NCBI GenBank assembly: GCA_009746045.1
Contig: RPFO01000188.1
Location: forward strand, 1,568,955 to 1,628,954
Source of the DNA: Mesostigma viride
Taxonomy: Eukaryota; Streptophyta; Mesostigmatophyceae; Mesostigmatales; Mesostigmataceae
DNA: 60,000 nt
Direction: 5' to 3'
The notes under the pieces: model-generated
What the model saw: only the letters and a program-made list of their open reading frames with translations
Told to the model about the DNA's origin: nothing
Database searches by the model: none
Part shown: piece by piece, positions 10,804 to 41,510 of the stretch
Numbering within the stretch: the stretch's first letter is position 1
How the letters are laid out: each line of letters opens with the position of its first letter
Made by a program: the position numbers and the translations under genes

Positions 10804-10889
10804 ATAGCTTAGACCAGTAGGATTGTTTGCACCCACCCATCCATCCATCGGGGTTAATGCTCCGTGACTCCCCAACGGGAGCACGAGTC
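10800..10889 (+). repeat. Dispersed repeat, 3'-end fragment, inverted partner of 9803-9907
   Basis: Same sequence as the left copy in opposite orientation. It ends in CTCCCCAACGGGAGCACGAGTC and is followed by a (TAAT)n-like tail (about 10890-10920) that grades into GTAAGTAAGT. The GTAA array lies directly at its 5' side. Confidence 0.75.
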
Positions 10890-10920
10890 TAATTAATTAA
10901 TTAAGTAATTAATTAATTAA

Positions 10921-11105
10921 GTAAGTAAGTGAACATGCACTGTAGGCATGCCAAGGAGTACCCGATGATGGTATTTTTCTTCGCGGATACTTCACCCACG
11001 AAGGCAAGTGCATGGCGCGACTCACTCGCCCAGGTTTGGAGTCGCAGGTAGCCACTCCGCACGTCATCCGGACTATCCACGACGGTACGCCCGAAAGCTA
11101 GGTAG
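10921..11105 (+). repeat. Dispersed repeat copy A (second copy at 36224-36405)
   Basis: Starting from GTAAGTAAGTGAACATGCACTG, about 180 bp match 36224-36405 in the same orientation, with shared blocks GCGGATACTTCACC, GCGACTCACTCGCCCAGGT and TCATCCGGACTATCCA. The minus frames share RLQTWASESR, which may be a fragment of a mobile-element protein or chance. Confidence 0.85.
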
Positions 11106-12087
11106 GTAGGGGCCAAGGGCCAACTTTTGGAAATTTTCAGCGCAAGTGTCTGATATTTATGTTTCGAGCTCCCCCCTTGATATTGCGCTACTCAAACAAA
11201 AAAAAAAGAACTTGATTTTTGAGCCCCAGTCTACGATGGTAGACCAGTCTCTCGCCAATGCCTTCATATATCTCTAAAGAGTTCCTCTAAGCAGTGGTGG
11301 TGTGTGGGTGGGTGGCGAGATTCAGATGAATTGATGTCACTGGTAGTTCGTTGTAATTTGTGTTCGTCCTTGTCAGCTCTAGTTACCGCCTGCCGTATCC
11401 TTAGCTCTGTGTCTCAAGGCAAGTGGCTAATCCACAGTTAAGTGATACCGTGCTTAACGAAAACCGGTTGGCCATGGTGGTGTTTAAAAACACCGATTTG
11501 TCTTCGAGGAATGCAAGTCGCCACCTGCGCATGCTCCACCCCACACCATCCAAGAAGACAGACCTCCAAATACAAATCCTAGAAATACAAGCAAGGGCAC
11601 CCTAAGACTGCACATGCCTGCAAGGTGTATAAGGAGTGTGGCAGCCTACGAAGCTGTTACAGGTCTTACGGACCTACCTACACCTGTGCAGCCTTGTGGG
11701 GCTCACCTGCTGCTTGACCCGCCCTTTTGCGTTTGCTCTGCCATGCAAAGTCCACCCCTTTCTCCCACCACTACGATCCTCATCACTTGAGATACGTGGC
11801 TAGAAGTTAAGAAAGAAGACAACAAAATAAATAAATAAATAAAAATATGAACATGTAGACTAACTAACATACGCATATCCCTTTCCCCTAATGTGGGGGC
11901 AGGGTTCAGTTTATCTACAGACGTTTAGTGGTATCCATGTGCACGTGCCGCACACTTCCTTTCCACATGTGTGCTCCCATCCACTTATATATATACATGC
12001 ACGTGTGCGCCGGCCATCTAAGCCAACCATTTAAGAAGGCCATTCACCAGCCAGCCCCCACCCCCCGGCTGCCTACCTTACCTTGCC
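11106..12087. other. Intergenic stretch without a recognisable gene
   Basis: Contains a poly-A stretch near 11200, a short AAAT-type run near 11825-11845 and a small plus frame at 11423-11605 with no recognisable domain. The 3' end and polyadenylation region of CDC20 should lie in the last few hundred bases. Confidence 0.6.
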
Positions 12088-13963
12088 TTACCGGATATTG
12101 ATGCTGCGCAGGATGCTGCTGCCGACCGCCTCCTTGGCCTTGGCAGCCACCCCCTTGGCCGCGGCCGGGTCGCCAAACACCTTCCAGAAGCGCAGCGTCT
12201 CGTCCGCTGCAGCCGAGACGACAGTGGAGCCGTCGGGTGAGCTGGCCATGTGGAGCACACGCGCGGTGTGCCCCGACAGCTCCGCCATCTTGACCATGGA
12301 TGGGTACTTCCACAGGCACAGCTGGTTCTGGGAGAAGCCGTGGGACGACAGCAGCTCGCGCTCGTGGCGGCTCCACTGCAGCGCGCACACCTGGCTGTGC
12401 GTGTCGATGCTGTTGAGGCATGCGCCCGTGTGGGTGTTCCAGAACTTGATGCACCGGTCGGCCGTGCCGCCGCCCGATGCGATCAGGTTGCTCTGGAAGG
12501 GGCACCACGCGAGCGCCTTGACGGCCGCCTGGTGGCCCGCCAGCCTGCACGGGGAAGGGGCAGGGGGCAACGCGAGCTCAGCAGGAAGATCAAAAGGCGC
12601 TAGCAGTTTCAGAGCACACAGAACGGCAGTTTGGATGCGGAGGATGGACAAAGAAGGTCCAGCATTGATGGATACAAGGGATGTGGCAGGGTATCAAGTG
12701 ACCGGACTGCCAAATACCAGAGGAATACCCCAGGGTGATGCCACCGCAAACATGACAGTTGCATCTTCCCAAGCAGCCACGCGACAATCAGAATCAACCA
12801 AGGACATGCCAAAATGACCACACAAAGGGAAAGCTGAGCACACCTACGGGTACAGGGATAGGAAGGCCATCGCACGCACAAAGCGACAAGTGCAGGTCAT
12901 CAGGTCACCTGCAAGCCCGCACCTGCAAGCCATCAAGTTACCTGTGCAGGTAGGTGCCGTTGGAGATGCTGGCGGCGTCCCAGATGTGCAGCATGTTGTC
13001 GTTGCCGCCGCTGGCCAGCTGCTGGCCGCTGGGGGACCACTTGAGGCCGCACACCTCCTGCTCGTGTGCGCGCAGGACGGCGGTCACGTGCTCGCGCACG
13101 CGCACATCGTGGTTCATGATGCTGTTGTCACGGCTGCCGCTGCTCAGCACGCTTGCGTTCCAGGCGAGGCTGCCCACGCGCGCCTGGTGGCCCTTGAGCG
13201 AGCGCACCTGCTTGAGGCGACTGGCGTCCCAGATCTGGACCTCGGCCGAGTTGGTGCCAACGCTTATGTGCTGGCCGTCCGCCGCCCACGCCACGCTGGT
13301 CACATAGTCCTCGTCGTGGTTGGTCTGCAGCAGCTGCTCGATCGTGCCTGACGACGCGTTCCACAAATAGACGGTCGTGCCCAGCGCCACGGCCACCACA
13401 TTGTCACGGCTCCAGTCCAGTAGGTTCAGGTAGTAGTCGTCAATCAGCTCCGGCGCGTCCAGGATGCGCTCAGGCGTCTGGGGTATGTGGCGGAAAGCCT
13501 TGCGGCAGGCCTTGGCGCCCGCAGCGGCGTTCTGGGAGTACAGCTCGCGCATCGGGTTGTCGAAACTGTCAGGGGGAGGTGGGGCCTTGGCCTTGAAGGC
13601 AAGAATCTTGCTGCTGTCCGCACCGTCTTTGGAGTCCAAGAGCCGCTCAGCCAGCTGGCGCTTGTATTCCTCCTTGGATGGCGATATGATTTCCCTGATG
13701 TTGGCGTTGTTCGCCTGGGGGTTGTTTGACATGTTGCCAGCACCGGTAGCAGACTCGCTGTTTTCCTTGGCATTCTCGGTTGTCAAGTTGAAGCGAGCGA
13801 CATCAAGGTCCATCCCCCGCCTGCTCGGTATAAACCGGTCACCCCCACCCGGCGTTTTGCGTGTGGCTCCTGGAGTCTTGGAAGTGTTCCTCGGGGTCAA
13901 GCACCGCTCCTCCATAGCTCGCCGCCCATTGCTGGACTTAACCGGAGTGTCAACGGCCGCCAT
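12088..13963 (-). CDS. CDC20: CDC20 (Fizzy-type) WD40 activator of the anaphase-promoting complex
   Basis: Two exons: 13963-12942 and 12544-12088. The intron 12941-12545 has GT...AG ends and the phase joins (AG + G). The product is 492 aa, in the normal range for CDC20. The protein recruits substrates such as cyclin B and securin to APC/C in mitosis. Landmarks: a KEN motif at residues 66-68, the C-box DRFIPSR at 42-48 that contacts APC/C, KILAFK at 119-124 (the KLLAF-like CDC20 signature), and [16 protein letters not shown] leading into a WD40 propeller. The protein ends in NIR followed by TAA, giving the C-terminal Ile-Arg tail that docks on APC3. The KILAFK motif and the DRFIPSR surroundings favour CDC20 over CDH1/FZR. 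It is divergent from the coiled-coil gene at 14733. Start chosen at the first Met of the open exon. Confidence 0.95.
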
Positions 13964-14732
13964 CGAAGCTGTTAAAGAGATCGTTATGGGAAACAGTAGG
14001 AATTACAAAAGCAAGGCAACAATGCAGCATGCAAGATGCAATGCTACGCGGGCAAAGTACTGGCAGTCCTTAATGTTTCCGGCTAGCGTTGGTTAGTCAG
14101 CACAGTACAACACACCAGAGAGAGGTGAGATGTTAGCGAAATAATAGTGAGCGGGTTAGTGGGTTAGTAAGAGCACGTGACAGTGAGCTATGTTCGCAGC
14201 GAGAGCGTCAGAAAATCGTTAGTGTTTCCACCATCGACGACGTGTGTGACCCGACCGGGGCGGGTTTTATCTCGTGTCTCGCGAAGACAGGCGTGTGGCG
14301 CGCCAACGCACAGGATGGAAAACTAGCCGTTGGGTTTGACTTTTCGGTTTTTGCCCGGTTTTACCTCGGATTCCCATCGCGACTCGAAGAACGGCAAACT
14401 CAGTACGGCAAAATATTTGACTTGGGGCCAGGGGTGGAAACTGCGTATCCAGGGGCAAACTGGGGAAATGCCAGCCATGGGTTTCGGTCGTACGGTGTGC
14501 GGTACCCAGGTTTGTCCCGAACAATAATTCTTTCAACTTTTCATGCTCAAGTTGTCCGGTCCGTTGAGGTCCGACAGTTGAAAAGCTGGCGATGCCCTCG
14601 AAACTAGAAATCCACTTCGACGGAGCGTGGAAATTATGAAAACGGTCTCGACAACGTGCACTGTTTCAGAGAAAGGCGTTTGTGCGGGGAGAAAGCGAGA
14701 AAGAGACGTCAGTTGTGGACTGATCGAAAGAT
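13964..14732. promoter_or_regulatory. Shared upstream region between two divergent genes
   Basis: 769 bp separate the CDC20 start (minus) from the proposed coiled-coil gene start (plus), so it likely holds both promoters. TTGGCGCGCCA at about 14296-14306 resembles an E2F site (TTSSCGC type), which would suit an M-phase gene, but this is a weak single match. A plus frame of 121 codons (14242-14607) has no recognisable domain and is probably chance. Confidence 0.45.
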
Positions 14733-36086
<21,354 letters not shown>

Positions 36087-36223
36087 GACAGGAACCCGAT
36101 CCCCTCGACAGACTTTTTGACAGACAGGCAAACTTCTATACAGATTATGCGAGACTGCTGACCAACTGAACAGCCTGCGAATGCCAGCGAATGTTTTTGC
36201 CCCGGCCCTCAAGTAAGTATAAA

Positions 36224-36405
36224 GTAAGTAAGTAAGTGAACATGCACTGAAGGCATGCATGCCATGGAGTCCCCGATGAGGTACTTTTCTACGCGGATAC
36301 TTCACCAGCGAAGGCAAGTAGCGCGACTCACTCGCCCAGGTCTGGAGTCGCAGATAGCGACTCCGCGTCATCCGGACTATCCAAGATAACTGTACGCTCG
36401 GCCAT
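36224..36405 (+). repeat. Dispersed repeat copy B (see 10921-11105)
   Basis: Matches copy A in the same orientation, beginning in the same GTAAGTAAGTGAACATGCACTG and carrying small indels. It lies just after the proposed 3' end of the coiled-coil gene. Confidence 0.85.
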
Positions 36406-37584
36406 GATGACGGGTGTGGGGGTAGGCTGCATGCTGACCCCCGATAGCCCAGGAGAATATAAAGGCTTCTCCCGGAGCCTTAGGGTTTTTAGGGGCATAC
36501 CCACGGTTCACCCACAACCTGGCCCTCAAGCTAGGCATGCATTAGCCGCTTGTCATCGCCAGTCCCCATCTGTCAAGTGCTCTATTAGCTCGTCATCAGT
36601 GCGATGAGAATGCTTTTCCGATGCTGAAATCCCCTATTCTTAGCAACACGTGGTACCCGTATAAACCATGCGAGCATTTGTGCATGATACACTTCGCTAA
36701 GGATTCGCCAAGCAAAAAATGTGCAGTCAAGACCGCCTGGGACTAATGCTTGACAGCTTGAGTCTGGAATGTACCCGTGTTTCTATACAACGCAATACAT
36801 CGCGTTCTAGGGTTAGAGCGCGATGTATCGCGTTTTGATCTGACACATGGCAAACCCAGTAGACATGAGGACTTCGAATCGGTACGGAGATCACATACAT
36901 CCAAGAGAATCTTTTAAAAAATTTGTGCATTTTTTTGCGATTTTTTTGTGACGGACGTACAGAAGAATCTACCACTGAACTTTGGTGTCAGCGTGGGTGA
37001 AGGAGTTGGTACGGATGCATCATGGTTTTTGGGTGTGCCACGTGTCACCTTTCACCCGGCCGATGTATCGCGTTATCAAGCCTCGGGTTGCCTATACATC
37101 GCGATGGAAGAAAAAACACGTTAAAAACCCAGCACCTCCCTCTCCCTGAGGCACTGATGCAACAGGTTGTAAGAAGGGATTATGCTTTGGCTGTGGCTGC
37201 CTGTTTTAGTAATGTACAGCATCAGAAATTAATTAAGCATCGATCAGAAGTATGATATATGATGCATCTATATGAGACAGCTATCCCTGGACGCATGGCG
37301 ATCCAACGTTGTGTCCAGAAGGACTAGGGTAGTTGTCTGAGATCGGGAAAGACGCGAAGACCGCGGGAGCCGCGTGGCTATCTGCAGGTACACCTGCATG
37401 GAGGGAGACAGACGGTACTGACAAACCAAAAAGGTGTTTAGAAAAAACCAAAGCTAAAGAAGGAAAAAGAGAACACACACACACGAAGGGGTTAGCAGAA
37501 AAAGTAAGAAATATAAATTAAAGGGAAAATTAAAAGAGCAGTAAAAAGAAAGAAAGAAAAGAACACTTAAGTAATAAGAACACC
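36406..37584. other. Intergenic stretch with TACATCGCG dyads, no gene seen
   Basis: ATACATCGCG and its complement occur at 36794-36804, 36819-36832, 37062-37072 and 37094-37105. The left pair forms a hairpin and the right pair a shorter one, about 310 bp apart. The rest has no recognisable coding sequence. Confidence 0.5.
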
Positions 37585-37637
37585 CGTTCACTCCCAAGAA
37601 TCACCCGTCTTTATTAGAACAATGAGTGGACTGGGCC

Positions 37638-38150
37638 ATCATGAATGAACTTTGCACAGCTGTTGGAATACATGGTGGTGCAGGTGGACCTCAATTGTGC
37701 ACCCCGAGTAGGTGCAAGTTTACATGCACCCACCACCTGCAGGGTGTCGCCTAGAATGTATTGAAAACCATATGCCCCTTCTCAGGCCGGATATGCGTTA
37801 CATATCCTCCCCACGGAGGTATTAAATTAAATTAAATTAAATTAAATTAAATTATAACATGCCTCCGTTGGGAGATCATGTAGCACATATTCCATGATGG
37901 ATGGTGGAGTGGAGAGAGCCGCATAATCTCACTAACCTAACGCTAATCTACCCGTATTCTGAAAAAATCCTACCTACCCTACTCATCAAGATGCCTCCTC
38001 CTCTTGGGGGGAGGTGGCTTGCCCACAGGGTCGGGCGTGTGAGCCTTGACAATCTTCTGCCACCGCGTCTTGTTCTGCATGGCAGTCCAAAGAAGGTATG
38101 TTCTTAATTAACAAACTAATTAATTAATTAATTAATTAATCATGAATGAA
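37638..38150. mobile_element. About 490-bp insertion with 12-bp target duplication
   Basis: ATCATGAATGAA occurs at 37638-37649 and again at 38139-38150. The sequences outside these copies join to match the uninterrupted relative at 38765-38885. The insert carries the GCCCCTTCTCAGG / CCTCCCCACGGAGG motifs seen at 9969-10045, an inner (AAATT)n run (about 37819-37852) between inverted copies of the hairpin motif, and ends in (TAAT)n. A variable-length target duplication plus a simple A/T tail suggests a LINE/SINE-type insertion. It has no coding domain. Confidence 0.75.
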
Positions 38151-38764
38151 TGGCAAGGTGGCACCGAATAATAAAACAATTCAGCACCTAGTACATGCCC
38201 CCAGCACCAGCGAAAAATGGGGTGCATGGGTGGGCGGGTGAAAGAAACTACCTAGACGACAGACTAGCTGCGTTTGGCTATATTCCCCTTCCGAGTTCGG
38301 CCAAGTAGGACAGCCGTCCACAACCGTCATTCACTTTCCGTGTAACGACAGACTTGCGTAACAAACTCCCTACGAATTATGCAAGCGTTGAACTATTCCT
38401 ACTCCTACTTTCAAAGCCTACTTGGGCTTGCCAGTTGCCACGCAAAGCGCTTTCGTCACAAAATACGGCCACTGACAAGTGGCGACTGTCCGCGCGTCAC
38501 GTATAGCTAGCATGCGACGCCAGCTTTTCAGCAATGGCGTACATTCCGTACTAGCTCCCTAAGGACTAGTGGCGCGCGGCCTGACCAAGGGCAGCCAGCC
38601 CACAATTTCCCATATTTAATTTATGACTTAATATTGCCAGTCTGACGCCTAAAGCCCGCGCGGCCAGCGGGACATAAAACGCCGCCGGCTGTCCCCAGCC
38701 GCCTGCGGCGGTCTCTCTCGTACCACTATACTATACTATTTTCCGGAAGAAATCCGATCACACT

Positions 38765-38885
38765 CGTTCACTCCCAAGAATCACAAGTCTCTAGCTATTA
38801 GAACAATGAGTGGACTGGGCCATCATGAATGTATCGGGCAAGGTGGAACCGAATAAGAAAACCATTCAGCACGTAGTGCATGCCG
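38765..38885. repeat. Uninterrupted relative of the insertion target at 37585-38198
   Basis: CGTTCACTCCCAAGAATCAC...AACAATGAGTGGACTGGGCC...CAAGGTGGAACCGAATAA...ATTCAGCAC matches the two halves of the interrupted copy continuously. Confidence 0.85.
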
Positions 38886-38900
38886 GCCCATCACCGGCCC

Positions 38901-39087
38901 CTCCCCTGGCGACTTGAAGCTTGACTTAAAGCTCCAACGCTCCTCGCTTCATCCCCGACCGGTTGAGCGCGACCTGTCGCAACGCAAAACGATCACCCCT
39001 CTCCTGGCGACTTGAAGCTTGACTTAAAGCTCCAACGCTCCTCGCTTCATCCCCGACCTCGAGCGCGACCTGTCGCAACGCAAAACT
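38901..39087. repeat. 98-bp tandem duplication
   Basis: CTGGCGACTTGAAGCTTGAC through GACCTGTCGCAACGCAAAAC occurs twice with 98-bp spacing and small differences (a CGGTTG versus C variant). Confidence 0.92.
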
Positions 39088-40055
39088 GCGGCGACTGTAT
39101 CTACGCCTCGATCCAGTATAGTAACCCTCACAAGGGCCACCTTTTCATGCATGGCTGGGCGGCGCCCGGTCGTTGACTTGCCCCCTCAGGCGAGGCACGT
39201 TCTGTCGCGGCCACAGCTTGGTGCAGATCGGTCCGGCGGGACTGGGCGCGCATTGACAAGTTGGGCGCCTGCCACAGCGCCTGGCGGAGGGGCCCCCCAA
39301 CTACGCCCGGCCGGGTGACAATTTCGTTTCGACTTAATTGGACGCCTCAGCGGCCTTCTACCAGCCCGACCCGGAGTGCAAGCATCTCCATGCAGGTACG
39401 AGCCGTTTGAAAGCAGCTAGGCCGGCCTGTGACGGAACGACCCCGGCACCCGGGGTGCAAGCATTCCCAGGTACGATATACAGCCAGCCGGCTCACTGAG
39501 TCGCTTTTTAAAACAATGGTGGCATTTGCGGCATGGCTCGTTGCAGCTCAGCAAGGATGACTTAGACCGTACTCCGCCGGTTTTTCCTAATAATGCATCA
39601 ACAAAAACCGAACCGGAAAAAAACCGACCACCCGCCGGGACTGTCAACAAAGGTCCAGGAAATTCGGCAGCCTGTCATCTGCTCCAGAAAAGCGTGGGTA
39701 ATTTGACAGCTGCCGCAGTAAAATTATTCGAAGCTAGCCCCCGTGCGCACCATAAACAGGTGTGAGGCTGGGGAATTTCTTGTTCCACCATTTTTGGCTG
39801 CCGGCACTGGGTGTCGGCGCAGCCAAACTGTGAAAGAAACTTCCTAGACGACAAACTGTGTTTGGCTATCAAGGGTGAGGCGCAGGCGATGTTGGACTAT
39901 GGGTCCGGAGTTCGATGTTTGAGCGCCCATGGTACCCGGCGCCGGGAACTCGATCCTAATATCCAAGTTCCAACAGGGTCTATTTAAAGCCTCGTGCCCA
40001 GCTGTTAGTATATGATGGCTGACGATGCTGAGTAGATCGAGTAGCTATGATTTTG
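39088..40055. other. Intergenic mosaic, no gene seen
   Basis: Contains a direct repeat of the 38239-38282 segment (GTGAAAGAAAC...CTAGACGACA...TTTGGCTAT) at 39829-39870. A plus frame at 39526-39765 has no recognisable domain. Confidence 0.5.
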
Positions 40056-40060
40056 GTTTA

Positions 40061-40243
40061 TTGCACCAACAGTGATGCGCCCTGGCAACCTGCTGTGGAG
40101 AGAGCGCTCTGTGGCCTGCCCGGCCACAAGTTTTGATTGTGGCCGAGTGAGAGAAGCTCGGACGCGCCCCCCCTCCTTCTCATTGTGTATAGGGGTTGAA
40201 GGTTGCTTTACTCTGTATTGGCACCCACGTGACGCAGTCACGT
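40061..40243 (+). repeat. Dispersed repeat (second copy at 58324-58476)
   Basis: Shared blocks in order with the 58-kb copy: TATTGCACC/TTGCACCAAC, CTCTGTGGCCTGCCC, CTTCTCATTGTGTAT, GGGTTGA, GTATTGG, CCCACGTGACGCAGTC. Confidence 0.85.
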
Positions 40244-40264
40244 GCTAATGAATTAATTTATTGA

Positions 40265-40305
40265 TTAATAAAACTCGTGCTGTTGTTGGGGAGTCACGGA
40301 TGAAT
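40265..40305 (-). repeat. Third copy of the CTCCCCAAC-type repeat end
   Basis: On the minus strand GTGACTCCCCAACAACAGCACGAGT is followed by an A/T tail, as at 10889; its 5' side again faces a tetranucleotide array (40380-40803). Confidence 0.65.
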
Positions 40306-40379
40306 GACCTCGTGCTAATGCATGAACGAGCTAACGAACGTGCTAATGAACGTGCTAATGAACGTGCTCATGAACGTGC

Positions 40380-40803
40380 TAATGAATGAATGAATGAATG
40401 AATGAATGAATGAATGAATGAATGAATGAAAAAATGAATGAATGAATGAATGAATGAATGAATGAATGAATGAATGAATGAATGAATGAATGAATGAATG
40501 AATGAATGAATGAATGAATGAATGAATGAATGAATTCATGAATGAATGAATGAATGAATGAATGAATGAATGAATGAATGAATGAATGAATGAATGAATG
40601 AATGAATGAATGAATGAATGAATGAATGAAAAAATGAATGAATGAATGAATGAATGAAAAAATGAATGAATGAATGAATGAATGAATGAATGAATGAATG
40701 AATGAATGAATGAATGAATGAATGATTTCGAATGAAAAAATGAATGAAAAAATGAATGAATGAATGAATGATTTCGAATGAAAAAATGAATGAATGAATG
40801 CAT
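40380..40803. repeat. (AATG)n tetranucleotide array
   Basis: About 420 bp of AATG with AAAAATG interruptions. Minus FIHS repeat frames are artefacts. Confidence 0.99.
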
Positions 40804-40809
40804 GCATGC

Positions 40810-41510
40810 ATGCGTGCACGAACGAATTTCGAATGAATGAATACCGATGTGGGCCCTGCATGCCTGGCCAACCAGGTAGACACCTCCTCCTACATATAGC
40901 TTGAGGGTCCCCTTGTCCCATCCCAACCCACTGGCAAACTTGTGCGCGCCCCGCACCGACGAGGCATGCACGACCCGGACCTATGTGACACAACTGCTTG
41001 AGGATGCAGGGCTTGTGGGACTATCCATGTACTCCGCGCTCGCATGATTGACAAGGAGAAATGGGCTGCCATCTGCGGTATTAGCACCTTCCTGAGGGGT
41101 ATGATCCTGTTTTACCCCCAAGGGGCCGCGGGGCCGGCCCCGCGGCCTATTGCTAGCTAGCCAGGGTAGAAGTCCGCAAGTGGAGGTTGATTGTCCCTGA
41201 GGATAGCCGCTACACTACCGCCTCTTGTGCTATTACAGTCGAGGACTGTCAGCTCGGATGAGGATTATATCCCCATCTAGTGACGACATGGTTGAGGCAT
41301 GATGCAGACGATATTTGTAACTTCATTCGTGTAATTATTTGTCTAATGATTAGCATCAGTACTCCGGCCATGGCATGCCCATGCGCATGACACACAAGTA
41401 CTTACTTCCTGTCCCCGTCTATGCAATGATCACCAGACAGTAAACAGGTCGCTGTGGATACAGGCCAGCATAAATCAGTCTTCCGTGTCCACCTGGTGCA
41501 AACTACACTG
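40810..41510. other. Intergenic stretch downstream of the Sfi1-like gene
   Basis: No gene recognised. A GC-rich palindrome (GGCCGCGGGGCCGGCCCCGCGGCC) of 24 bp, with dyad symmetry, lies at about 41125-41148. The 3' end of the Sfi1-like transcript should fall here. Confidence 0.5.

Noticed and set aside
10060-10884. 274-codon and 191-codon minus frames
   Set aside because: They only translate GTAA/GTGA microsatellite (Leu-Thr-Tyr and His-Ser-Leu-Thr repeats).
14242-14607. 121-codon plus frame in the CDC20 / coiled-coil promoter region
   Set aside because: No domain, overlapping frames on the other strand, and it sits between two divergent gene starts.
40315-40993. 218- and 204-codon FIHS-repeat frames
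   Set aside because: Translation of the (AATG)n array.
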